Source: Agarilytica sp045430305
GTDB taxonomy: Bacteria > Pseudomonadota > Gammaproteobacteria > Pseudomonadales > Cellvibrionaceae
Length of the DNA: 64,000 bases
Assembly (NCBI GenBank): GCA_045430305.1
Contig: JAILXW010000001.1
Location: forward strand, 682,001-746,000
Direction of reading: 5' to 3'
In this document: piece by piece, positions 9,395 to 16,344 of the stretch
Position numbering within the stretch: position 1 is the first letter of the stretch
Layout: every line of letters begins with the position of its first letter
Position numbers and translations under genes: made by a program
Notes under the pieces: model-generated
The model's database searches: none
Told to the model about the DNA's origin: nothing
Seen by the model: only the letters and a program-made list of their open reading frames with translations

Positions 9395-10306
9395 CTAAAG
9401 CAATAAATCATTGTACCTTTCAGGTAACAAAGTAAATTCTCCCCATCGAACTCTCTCAAAAGCCAATCCAATACCTTTCTCCCTTACCACACCATAGGCA
9501 AGTACAATTCTTCCATCATTGTTACGGTCATACCTAATACGTTTCGCATTACAAGTATCAATATCAGATCTTAATATGAAATCCCTAAAGCTTTTGTGGT
9601 GTTCAAAATATATGGCGCAACAACTACTTCCTCTGGGGTTATCTGAGCCAACATTCGTGTACTTAATTACTCCAAAATACAACTTAGGCCTATCATCTTC
9701 TTCCTGAACATCACGAATATCATGTAACAGGCTAGTAAGCATGAATGCATATCTTTGTCCTGGGAGAAGGTAGTTTTTATAAAGATTATCTCCAAAGTTT
9801 CTACAGATTCCTTCTACAGTGGTTATCACTGAGGGTAGTTGATACGTTTCACCCTTCGTAGCGCTCACGGCTCTAGCTGCTAGGGGGCCTGCTTGATCTT
9901 CTGGGATTGGCTCTACCTCATTCCCATCTTCATCCTGGACACGCTCAGGACGCTTCTGAACAAAACTATCCACAATTACTAGGCTTTGATTATCAATAGC
10001 CGTTTGAGCATCTTTGAATGTTTCGAAGGTTTTGCTTCTTGGAGCTCGAATAGGACAATGAACGCCAAGCTGTTTTGGAATAGTATGACGAAAGTATGCA
10101 GCTCTTCCTTTGGAATCGGTATTTCCAATACGGGGGCTTCTAGAAATTGGAGATTTGCAGGCTGGACAGAAGATATGGCCATACATCTCCGGTTCGCATT
10201 CACTAGGTGTTACTCTTCTAGCTTTGGCTAGTAAATGATGTTTAACTCCAGTGCGGTGATCCCAACCATGAAGGTATAAAGCTTCTCTTATTTTATTTTT
10301 TGGCAT
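9395..10306 (-). CDS. CoiA-like zinc-binding protein of unknown function
   Basis: 303 residues. The N-terminal ~90 residues carry F-C-P-A-C-K at ~46-51, then A-Y-F-R-H and H-C-P-I-R at ~70-87. This Cys/His arrangement resembles the N-terminal zinc domain of CoiA/DUF6035-type proteins, which accompany competence or mobile-element nucleases. The rest is unrecognised; residues ~115-140 form an acidic, Pro-rich linker. The resemblance is by motif spacing only. It begins just after the hairpin-rich non-coding region and is transcribed away from it. Confidence 0.5.
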   Translation of the reverse strand: MPKNKIREALYLHGWDHRTGVKHHLLAKARRVTPSECEPEMYGHIFCPACKSPISRSPRIGNTDSKGRAAYFRHTIPKQLGVHCPIRAPRSKTFETFKDAQTAIDNQSLVIVDSFVQKRPERVQDEDGNEVEPIPEDQAGPLAARAVSATKGETYQLPSVITTVEGICRNFGDNLYKNYLLPGQRYAFMLTSLLHDIRDVQEEDDRPKLYFGVIKYTNVGSDNPRGSSCCAIYFEHHKSFRDFILRSDIDTCNAKRIRYDRNNDGRIVLAYGVVREKGIGLAFERVRWGEFTLLPERYNDLLL

Positions 10307-11538
10307 AATCCTTTACTCCCTGACATCACTATCCTGTTAATACCTGTTATCTCCTGTTTCCTTAATCAGTAATACATATGGGCTAACACCCAAATTTCAA
10401 TACATGCATACACAGAAAAATAAATAATAAGAATACTGATTAAGAGGAATATTAAGGGTAATAATGAAACTATTAAGGCATGCACATCCTGAATGTCAGG
10501 TACTGGATATAGAGGTCTATTTGGGTATCTTGCTCGACAAATTCCTCTCGCCGATAAGTTCAATGTTGTTGAAAAATAACAGGCGAATAATAGAAGCATT
10601 AACAGGTGTTAATACAGTGAAAATATTCGGAAGTAATTGATAATTGATCAGGGGTCAATGAAGGCAGACACAGTTGTATTGCAGACACCATGTGTAGGAA
10701 TCTATGAATGGTGGTTTAGGCTAAGGGGGAATATATATTTGCTTATGCAAATGAAGGGAAAGCTATCTTATTAATAAGATATGATGTAAAAACTCAGGAA
10801 CAGAATTACTCTGATAATAAGAATTAATGTAGGTGCTTATTATTGGTATTGCTAAGGATTAATGCGTTGCATTAAATAGGTCTGAACTTCCTATATGCCT
10901 GTACATCCTCAGAATGAGGCCTGAACAAGTTGTAAGTAGAAGAATAGGGATAAGTCTAGGATCACCCCTAGCTACGCTATGGTTGTAGTTGTTGGTCTAG
11001 TCATCCATTCCATGGATATACCCTTGATCTAATAGAAATTATTACTATTCCTGAGAGTAATACTCTTATTTAAACGGAGTTTAAATATTAGCTTCTCCGT
11101 AAGGAGAATGAATACGCGTATTTATTCTCCCAGAAAACACCCTAGCTATGGAGATTATTAGATCTAGCAAACCCGCATACACTACAATAATAACCCCTAA
11201 AGAATAAATTCTATTTAATTCAATAGGTGTAACCCTCCATTCCATGGAGAGTAATTGTATTACTTAGGTAATAAATTCAGTAAATATATATGGATGTGCC
11301 TGCATATGGGGATAGGCATCCCCAAAGTCAAAAAATACCGACTGATTAAAAAACATCCGAAGTGGTAACGTATTTCCCTTTATATATTAAAGGGATATTG
11401 GTTACCTGTTTGATCAATCCTTGATCTATTGTAATGCAGCATCGCACACTCACACACTCAATCCAAGCCCACAAACTAAGGAGCTCCATACTTTTTCGTA
11501 TTGCCATACGAATTACGTTACTGCCATAGTCTTACAAA
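10307..11538. other. 1.2-kb gene-free, AT-rich region packed with short perfect inverted repeats
   Basis: No convincing gene is present. At least 15 inverted repeats with 5-8 bp arms and mostly 2-4 base loops can be read. They include 10488-10500 (CCTGA/TCAGG), 10598-10613 (ATTAACA/TGTTAAT), 10765-10780 (ATCTTATT/AATAAGAT), 10860-10874 (TAATGC/GCATTA), 10907-10919 (CCTCA/TGAGG), 10936-10951, 11003-11017 (ATCCAT/ATGGAT), 11054-11066 (AGAGTA/TACTCT), 11068-11086 (ATTTAAAC/GTTTAAAT), 11093-11108 (TTCTCC/GGAGAA), 11103-11130, 11201-11212, 11235-11249 (CTCCAT/ATGGAG), 11250-11264 (AGTAAT/ATTACT), 11308-11323 (GGGGAT/ATCCCC), 11364-11406 and 11412-11426 (GATCAA/TTGATC). Arms differ between copies by compensatory changes. 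The region could be a structured RNA, a replication origin or an operator array. Confidence 0.8.
11364..11406. repeat. 43-bp imperfect palindrome
   Basis: The outer arms GGTAAC and GTTACC and the inner arms TCCCTTT and AAAGGGA are joined by matching TAT/ATA positions around an AT-only centre. It is the largest hairpin of the gene-free region and lies ~130 bp from the 3' end of the helicase gene. It has no T-tract, so it does not look like a simple terminator. Confidence 0.75.
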
Positions 11539-13257
11539 TCATTCGATTAATGATTCCTCAAGCTCGGCTTCTTCCTGTAGTCTTTTTTGATGAAAAAACT
11601 CTTCGACTGATTCAAGTATTAAATAGCTGTCTTTGCACCAATAATAGTAATCCCATGTTTCAGACCACTCATCTATAATGTTTTTTACCGTTGTTTTGGC
11701 GAGCCCCAATGCTTTTGCAATTGCGGTGTTAGTGGCAGCTCCTTCTTTATATTTCTCAATTACCAGATCTTTCTTGCTCTGAGGGGTTCTTCGTTTATCA
11801 GTTTTCTTAACAGTCTTTCTTCCATCCTCTTGTTCAGGCAAATATATCGCGTAATCTGTATCTACAACGGCATCAGGAAACTGTTCCTTGAGATACTTTA
11901 CGTACTCCATGTCAGGCACAATAATCTCTACCGGTTCGGTTGAGTCAATCATTCGTGCTGATGTCCTAGCAGTTAACTGATATGCCATTTCATATGTATT
12001 GGTAATGTCCCAAGCTTTACGCCATTCTCTAGCTGGAATCGAAGTTATATTTTCAAGTTCAGTAAAATTTTTACTCATGACTGGGTTGGGGTTACAGTGA
12101 GCTAAAACAGCGATCTTGTGAAATCCAAAATAATCGTTTTTGCCTCTACTATCGAAAGGAATTTCGACTACATTTGTTGCTTTATTACTTTTAGGAGAAA
12201 AATTCGCTCCCATTTTCTTGATGTAGCAATAGATAAAGTCATCCCTTAGCATACCCTGTACTTTCATGTTCAGCCTATCTGCAACCAATTCTTTATGGTC
12301 ACCTTCGTATTCACGATTGATAAGACTTGTTGAAAACCTTTTCCCTTCAGGGAGTAGAGGATAAATGGTAATTCTATCGGTGTTGGAATGAACTTTGTGT
12401 TTAGCCTTGATGGAAGACTCTTGAATTTTGAAACCCCAATGCTGAAGTGTTAATGCGGTTAGGGTGTCCTTAAAGTTGGCTGCAAGGATATGAACTTCTG
12501 TGGCATTCACCATTGATTGTCGAGCATTCTCATGAAATGCATTGTAGTGGAATGAAGCGCCTTTCTCTTCGTCTACTTCTTTGCTGAACATTTTCACCTC
12601 TGATCCATTTTCTGCGATTCTGGAAACTAAGCTCTTCAGTTTGTTACCGAGAGCATCACTAGCATCAGAAGTAATGACTTTTGCTTCCTCCTTGGTAATT
12701 TTCAGTTTGGCGACTTTAGTTTCTTTATCGACCTCAATGATGTTCTGTACAGTCGTTTTCATTTCGCTTATGTTGAACTTCCAGTGTTCAATATCTAGAA
12801 GATTGGGGAGTTCATCAAAAACAATCACCCACTCTGATAGCAATGCATTCGGGATATTCAAAAAGGCTTTGTGAGTGCATATCACCACAGGGTTTTCTTG
12901 GTCTTTTCGGCCTCTTTCAAAAGCATTGGTGTAATTGTATTGTTTGATTCCATGAGAGGCGACAGCGGATACAGTGGAGGTTTCACCTACGGTATCGCTA
13001 TTGATTACACGTATTTCTCTTTTGTCCGTGTTTCCTTCCTGCAGCCTTGATTCAATTTGATACCCAAGTTCTTTTGTTGGGCTCAGGACCAGCACGCAAC
13101 TTTTCTTGAGTCTTCCATGTATTTCATTAACAAGAGCGTTAGTCTTTCCACCACCACAGCAGCTATTTTCTACTCCAACCTTGTCATTTTCATCGTTGTC
13201 GATTAATTCAGACCCAAAATATTCTTCCATTGTTGGGAGTTCACTTTCTTCTAGCAA
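11539..13257 (-). CDS. SF2-type (DEAD/DEAH-like) helicase/ATPase with C-terminal helix-turn-helix
   Basis: 572 residues. Walker A is C-C-G-G-G-K-T at ~33-39, motif Ia-like is V-L-V-L-S-P-T-K-E-L at ~55-64, and Walker B is V-I-V-F-D-E-L-P at ~144-151. A motif VI-like Q-L-T-A-R-T-S-A-R lies near residue 417. Residues ~470-530 form a resolvase/InsE-type helix-turn-helix (A-I-A-K-A-L-G-L-A-K-T-T-V-K-N-I). This architecture fits a replication or mobilisation helicase of a plasmid, phage or integrated element rather than a housekeeping helicase. It is the first gene of the minus-strand block and faces the hairpin-rich region. The AT-rich base composition suggests transfer. Confidence 0.7.
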   Translation of the reverse strand: MLEESELPTMEEYFGSELIDNDENDKVGVENSCCGGGKTNALVNEIHGRLKKSCVLVLSPTKELGYQIESRLQEGNTDKREIRVINSDTVGETSTVSAVASHGIKQYNYTNAFERGRKDQENPVVICTHKAFLNIPNALLSEWVIVFDELPNLLDIEHWKFNISEMKTTVQNIIEVDKETKVAKLKITKEEAKVITSDASDALGNKLKSLVSRIAENGSEVKMFSKEVDEEKGASFHYNAFHENARQSMVNATEVHILAANFKDTLTALTLQHWGFKIQESSIKAKHKVHSNTDRITIYPLLPEGKRFSTSLINREYEGDHKELVADRLNMKVQGMLRDDFIYCYIKKMGANFSPKSNKATNVVEIPFDSRGKNDYFGFHKIAVLAHCNPNPVMSKNFTELENITSIPAREWRKAWDITNTYEMAYQLTARTSARMIDSTEPVEIIVPDMEYVKYLKEQFPDAVVDTDYAIYLPEQEDGRKTVKKTDKRRTPQSKKDLVIEKYKEGAATNTAIAKALGLAKTTVKNIIDEWSETWDYYYWCKDSYLILESVEEFFHQKRLQEEAELEESLIE

Positions 13258-13519
13258 ATATATCTTCCTTTGATCAATTAATTTAATAAACCCAAAGGAA
13301 AAGCCTAATAGCCCAATTACAGAATACCTGTATCAGCTACATGCAAAGAGAGATGTGTGTAGGGGGAGAATGGCGAGATATGCATAATCCTTTGCTAACA
13401 TGCTTCCTTGGCGCGACCTTATCCTTTGGTCTTGCTGCTCCATGAATTGGGTGGTGCCATGTTCAAAAAGCGGGCGCAATTATATCCGGTTATAGCTTTG
13501 CTGTCAATACATACAGTAT

Positions 13520-13600
13520 TTATATTGGAGCTTCCTCCAATTCCTTATAGACGGTGGATCGTCCTATTTTTAGTTGGTTGGCTATTCCTGTAGCGCCTAC
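13520..13600 (-). pseudogene. Fragment of a serine resolvase C-terminal helix-turn-helix
   Basis: Read on the minus strand, 26 codons give A-T-G-I-A-N-Q-L-K-I-G-R-S-T-V-Y-K, then an acidic end and TAA at 13520-13522. This is the DNA-binding HTH of Hin/Pin-type resolvases and closely parallels V-A-K-Q-L-R-I-G-E-S-T-L-Y-K in the intact resolvase at 15072. No catalytic domain is attached: upstream it runs into the stop of the small lipoprotein gene. It is a relic of a second recombinase, and the lipoprotein operon probably inserted into or replaced its 5' part. Confidence 0.75.
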
Positions 13601-13842
13601 TCCCAATCAATATCATCCCAGTTAGTTTCATCCCATGTGTTGCTCGCCAATGGGGTTGCTGTTGGTGAAGGGGAGGTGGTTATTGTTGGGCTTGCTAAGG
13701 GGGAAATAGTTGGGGTTGTTGATGGCGTGGGGGTTGGTATCGGTGAAGAGCCTTTGCCGGAATTATTATCTGCTCCAGTGGAGCCGCCCCCGCAGCTTAC
13801 TAATCCAATTGCAGTGATCGACAAAAACAACGCCTTGATCAT
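13597..13842 (-). CDS. Small lipoprotein with Pro/Ser/Thr-rich stalk and Trp/Asp tail
   Basis: 81 residues: a lipoprotein signal peptide ending in L-V-S-C (C17), a Gly/Ser patch, a P-T-P-T/S-P-T-rich low-complexity stalk (~35-66), and an unusual C-terminal W-D-E-T-N-W-D-D-I-D-W-E. It overlaps the upstream secreted-protein gene by ATGA and is probably coupled to it. It is likely membrane-anchored and extended into the periplasm or cell surface. No family is recognised. Confidence 0.65.
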   Translation of the reverse strand: MIKALFLSITAIGLVSCGGGSTGADNNSGKGSSPIPTPTPSTTPTISPLASPTITTSPSPTATPLASNTWDETNWDDIDWE

Positions 13843-14711
13843 GGCTGCATCTCTTCAATTTGAATGTAATTAAAAAGATTTTTATATTGGTTTAGTAAAC
13901 CTGTGTTGTAGTGGTCATTCAGGATGGTTGTGTCAATATCATCTGAATAATCGGGGCCGTCTTCATGAGAGAGTTCTTGTGCCTCTTCCCTAACGAATGA
14001 GGTGTCAATAGTGGCGTATGTGACAGTAAGCCATGTTTCACCAATATGAACGTTGAGAGTGATTTGTCCGTTCCAGCGACTACTAATTTGAGTGGCAGGG
14101 CCTGATCCGCGCTCCAATATAAAACTTGTAGATTCCCCTGTACGTGGTGCGAAGTGCGCTGGATAGCCAGAAATAGTCAGGCCTGACGTCAGCGCTGCTG
14201 GCCAAGGCTGCAGATGGTGCTGAACTCTGAACGCTCCCTTGTATTGTGTTCCCTCATCAATCACGGGGAAAACTAGCCTATATATATTACCGCTTCCGTA
14301 TTCTCGAAACGGGTAGGCTCCTAATACGAAAATTCTATCTTCAATGGTATCGATGATCTCTCCGATTTCAGCGCTTTTAAGAGAGTACCCATCAAGTTCG
14401 TGAGGGTAGTAATCAGGTTCTTCGGGATTCTCTAAACCCTCAATTCGCGATTCAATGCTCTCACTGTTTACGTCGATTAAATTTATCTGTGCTTCCATGT
14501 TTGAAAGTCTGCTGTTCACATCTGTGGCGCTAGCTTTGTCTTGAAGCGAGGATTCGGTTGTCGTCACTCTCGCATCTAGCGATTCAAAATTTTCATTAAC
14601 TTCAGCCGCTCGAGCCTTGGTGTTTGGAGAGAAAGTATATGGAATATCAGCGGCACAAATACCGCTTAAAATAATCGATAGCAGTGGTGTGTATTTCGTA
14701 TTAGAAATCAT
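13839..14711 (-). CDS. Secreted coiled-coil protein (tail-fibre-like N-terminus)
   Basis: 290 residues with a signal peptide (~1-21). It is followed by the motif I-P-Y-T-F-S-P-N-T-K-A-R-A-A-E-V-N-E-N-F, common at the start of secreted trimeric coiled-coil proteins in marine gammaproteobacteria. A heptad-like coiled coil spans ~40-95, and a beta-rich C-terminal domain (~110-250) has no recognised family. It is the first gene of a two-gene operon with the small lipoprotein. It is divergent from the controller-like regulator, whose operator lies 27 bases before its ATG, so this regulator may control it. Confidence 0.65.
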   Translation of the reverse strand: MISNTKYTPLLSIILSGICAADIPYTFSPNTKARAAEVNENFESLDARVTTTESSLQDKASATDVNSRLSNMEAQINLIDVNSESIESRIEGLENPEEPDYYPHELDGYSLKSAEIGEIIDTIEDRIFVLGAYPFREYGSGNIYRLVFPVIDEGTQYKGAFRVQHHLQPWPAALTSGLTISGYPAHFAPRTGESTSFILERGSGPATQISSRWNGQITLNVHIGETWLTVTYATIDTSFVREEAQELSHEDGPDYSDDIDTTILNDHYNTGLLNQYKNLFNYIQIEEMQP

Positions 14712-14737
14712 TGTGGGTCATCCGTAACGGGTAGAAT

Positions 14738-14771
14738 TTGTAGACTATAGTACGTCGACCATAGTCTACAA
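14738..14771. promoter_or_regulatory. Operator palindrome resembling paired C-boxes
   Basis: Arms TTGTAGACTAT and ATAGTCTACAA are perfect 11-bp inverted repeats around 12 bases. Within them are two sub-boxes, GACTATAGTA (14743-14752) and GACCATAGTC (14757-14766), separated by 4 bases. These resemble the GACTNTAGTC-type C-boxes bound by restriction-modification controller proteins. The site lies between the divergent genes at 14711 (minus) and 14809 (plus). Confidence 0.7.
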
Positions 14772-14808
14772 GCAACCTAGTGTTTGTTGCTTTTGGGCGA
14801 ATACTAAA

Positions 14809-15048
14809 TTGAATCTACAGCAATGCTTTGGGATAACGTTGAAACGTATTAGGGAGAAAAATGGAATTACTCAGCAGGAGGTTTCTTTTAGTGCGAAAAT
14901 TGATCGTACATATGTGTCTATGCTCGAAAGGGGCTTAAGGCAGCCTTCGCTGCAAGTGATCTTTGATTTGTCTGATGCACTTGGTATTACGCCTGAAGAC
15001 CTCATTTCTCAGACTTCGAAGTTGTATGTGGACTTGTCGGTTAAATAG
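14809..15048 (+). CDS. XRE-family regulator resembling restriction-modification controller (C) proteins
   Basis: 79 residues that are almost entirely one HTH_XRE domain: L-K-R-I-R-E-K-N-G-I-T-Q-Q-E, then a recognition helix in I-D-R-T-Y-V-S-M-L-E-R-G, then an A-L-G-I-T-P-E-D-L end. Size and the D-R-T-Y-V-S-x-L-E-R core match C proteins of R-M systems. The start is TTG, because no ATG in frame lies before the HTH and the frame is open further upstream, so the start is not certain. A C-box-like palindrome lies 37 bases upstream. No restriction or methylase gene is adjacent, so this is an orphan controller that probably regulates itself and the divergent secreted-protein operon. Confidence 0.75.
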   Translation: MNLQQCFGITLKRIREKNGITQQEVSFSAKIDRTYVSMLERGLRQPSLQVIFDLSDALGITPEDLISQTSKLYVDLSVK

Positions 15049-15071
15049 CCTGCAAGTTGTACTAAGTTATT

Positions 15072-15626
15072 TTAATCCAATGCTAGATACTTATAGAGGG
15101 TGCTTTCTCCTATTCTCAGTTGTTTGGCAACCGCGCTTTTTTTCATTCCCCTGGCAATGAGCTCTTTAGCGGTAGAGATTACTGAATCATCAATTGCTTT
15201 TCTTCCTTTATATGCGCCTTCAGATTTCGCTCGGTCAATTCCAATTCGTTGTCTCTCAAGAAGAACATCTCTCTCCATCTTAGCTAAAGCAGCCATAACC
15301 GTTAGAATCATCTCTCCGGCGCTAGAAGTAACATCTACTCCACCAAGCTGATCAACTACAAGATGGACCCCTTTGGATTTAAGTTGCTCGGCAACTTCAA
15401 GCACTTCTGAGGTTTTACGCCCGATTCTTGATACCTCTTTGACAATCAGAGTGTCTCCCTTCCTTACCTTCTTTAAGAGGCTTTGAAATTTAGGCCGTTC
15501 TGTCGTAGTACCCGAAAATTTTTCTTCGACGATAAAGTCATGAATGTACCTATTTGCTAGGTACTGAGCTTGTTGCTCCGAATTTTGTTCGATGGTGCTA
15601 ACACGAGCGTAGATGTAGGTAGTCAT
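15072..15626 (-). CDS. Serine recombinase (resolvase/invertase family)
   Basis: 184 residues with the complete catalytic domain: Y-A-R-V-S-T with nucleophile S10, the S-R-I-G-R motif near residue 67, and M-A-A-L-A-K-M-E-R-D-x-L-x-E-R near 115-125. A C-terminal HTH covers ~155-180 (A-V-A-K-Q-L-R-I-G-E-S-T-L-Y-K). The length is typical of Tn3-type resolvases and Hin/Gin invertases. It catalyses site-specific strand exchange through a 5'-phosphoserine link. Repeated CTATTTAGG motifs just upstream may be its recombination or operator sites. It converges on the controller-like gene. Confidence 0.9.
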   Translation of the reverse strand: MTTYIYARVSTIEQNSEQQAQYLANRYIHDFIVEEKFSGTTTERPKFQSLLKKVRKGDTLIVKEVSRIGRKTSEVLEVAEQLKSKGVHLVVDQLGGVDVTSSAGEMILTVMAALAKMERDVLLERQRIGIDRAKSEGAYKGRKAIDDSVISTAKELIARGMKKSAVAKQLRIGESTLYKYLALD

Positions 15627-15637
15627 TTTCCATTAAT

Positions 15638-15742
15638 TCTATTTAGGTTTTAGATCTTAATAGAATACTCTATTTAGGGTGGCGATCAACTATAAATAGA
15701 GGTTTTTTTGAATCTATCTTTAGGGTGAACCCTAAATGGAGG
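15638..15742. promoter_or_regulatory. Cluster of CTATTTAGG-type direct and inverted repeats upstream of the resolvase gene
   Basis: TCTATTTAGG occurs at 15638-15647 and CTCTATTTAGGG at 15668-15679. The inverse TAAATAGAGG is at 15693-15702 and CCCTAAATGGAGG at 15730-15742. A perfect palindrome TTTAGGGT/ACCCTAAA spans 15719-15736. The arrangement upstream of a resolvase gene fits a res site or autoregulatory operator; this is inferred from position. Confidence 0.6.
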
Positions 15743-15948
15743 TTTCTTTCTGTGGTCACTTCTGGAGGGTTAAGAAAAGTAAGTTGTTGATTTGGTCTCA
15801 TCGGAGAAGTGTGGATAGGAAGGCGCCAGAGAGGGCTGCAGAGTATTGGGTTTCTCCCTGATATTTTGAAATTATTGGCGATGTTGGTTGGCATGTATCT
15901 TCCTGGCTGAACGCCGCGCATATAAATTTCTACTATTTTGATACCAGC

Positions 15949-15979
15949 TTGACACTACCTATGTGTTAGAGGTTATTCT
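15949..15979 (+). promoter_or_regulatory. Candidate promoter of the mobile-module leader
   Basis: A consensus -35 TTGACA (15949-15954) is followed by a -10-like TATTCT (15974-15979). The 19-base spacing is longer than ideal. Transcription would start near 15986, immediately before the first hairpin of the structured leader. Confidence 0.5.
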
Positions 15980-16011
15980 GTTAGAACGGAGCTTCAAAAC
16001 TCCACAAGGCA

Positions 16012-16045
16012 GGCAAACCGCAACTGGTAGCACTGCGGTTTTTTT
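16012..16045 (+). terminator. Intrinsic terminator within the leader
   Basis: The stem AAACCGCA (16015-16022) pairs with TGCGGTTT (16034-16041), with an 11-base loop, and is followed by a T run. It would end transcripts from the 15949 promoter after about 60 nt, leaving a short RNA carrying the first CUUCAAAA hairpin. Confidence 0.8.
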
Positions 16046-16069
16046 GTGCCTGTAAAAAGCTACCTCTCG

Positions 16070-16098
16070 TTATGGTCGGGAGGCTTGGGTTATATAAT
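16070..16098 (+). promoter_or_regulatory. Second candidate promoter with perfect -10 box
   Basis: TATAAT at 16093-16098 is a perfect -10 element. The hexamer 17 bases upstream, TTATGG (16070-16075), is a poor -35, so the promoter may need an activator. It lies downstream of the leader terminator and could drive the primase-like gene independently. Confidence 0.4.
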
Positions 16099-16196
16099 AC
16101 CTTCGGGAAAAACCTGAGGCGGCGCCTTGTGCTGTTTTGAACCTCCCGATCACCTTTAAGAGATACGCAACTTCAAAATTGCACAAGGAACCAATC

Positions 16197-16265
16197 ATGA
16201 ACAGTTATCACTTCTACTTCATTCTGATGTTTCACTTCTTCTCATCGTCTTATTTGTCTCCTTAG
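16197..16265 (+). CDS. Candidate 22-residue leader peptide, Phe/Tyr-rich
   Basis: ATG at 16197 follows an AAGGA ribosome site (ACAAGGAACCAATC-ATG) and the frame ends in TAG at 16263-16265. The product has six Phe, three Tyr and four Ser among 22 residues, and it begins 9 bases after the second CUUCAAAA motif. The AAGGA ribosome site is itself part of the segment that the complementary stretch at 16125-16141 would cover. It is followed by a hairpin at 16291-16314. It could be a regulatory leader peptide or a small membrane peptide; translation is inferred. Confidence 0.45.
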   Translation: MNSYHFYFILMFHFFSSSYLSP

Positions 16266-16290
16266 TCTAACGATATTTTCAAGATAGAAC

Positions 16291-16314
16291 GTCTATGCGC
16301 TTATCCGCGTAGAC
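16291..16314 (+). promoter_or_regulatory. Hairpin before the primase-like gene
   Basis: GTCTATGCG and CGCGTAGAC form a 9-bp stem (one G-U pair in RNA) with a 6-base loop. It has no T-tract. It ends 17 bases before the ribosome site TAGGAG of the primase-like gene and after the leader peptide stop, so it may modulate translation. Confidence 0.6.
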
Positions 16315-16344
16315 CTTGTTTCGAAAAATTTTAGGAGACTTGCT

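Larger units (their letters stand above)
15988..16188 (+). ncRNA. Structured leader RNA with two CUUCAAAA-loop hairpins and a complementary segment
   Basis: Two copies of the same motif are seen. GGAG-CTTCAAAA-CTCC-CACAAGG begins at 15988 and GCAA-CTTCAAAA-TTGC-CACAAGG begins at 16167. The loop sequence is conserved while the 4-bp stems differ with pairing kept. Between them, CCTTGTGCTGTTTTGAA (16125-16141) can pair with 15 of 17 bases of either copy (15993-16009 or 16172-16188). CGGGAGG (16078-16084) can likewise pair with an upstream CCTCTCG or with CCTCCCG at 16142-16148. Mutually exclusive pairings plus an early terminator suggest a regulatory switch controlling the primase-like gene, recalling the P4 CI RNA. 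No known RNA family is claimed. Confidence 0.6.

Noticed and set aside
10366..10599. 77-codon minus-strand ORF with a hydrophobic segment
   Set aside because: It lies inside the hairpin-dense region, has no ribosome site, and its start codon is part of the ATTAACA/TGTTAAT palindrome.
13408..13873. Plus-strand ORFs opposite the small lipoprotein
   Set aside because: They are shadows of the lipoprotein Pro/Thr tract and of the resolvase fragment on the minus strand.
15670..15921. 83-codon minus-strand ORF before the resolvase gene
   Set aside because: It overlaps the CTATTTAGG repeats and a perfect palindrome, and the translation resembles no protein family.
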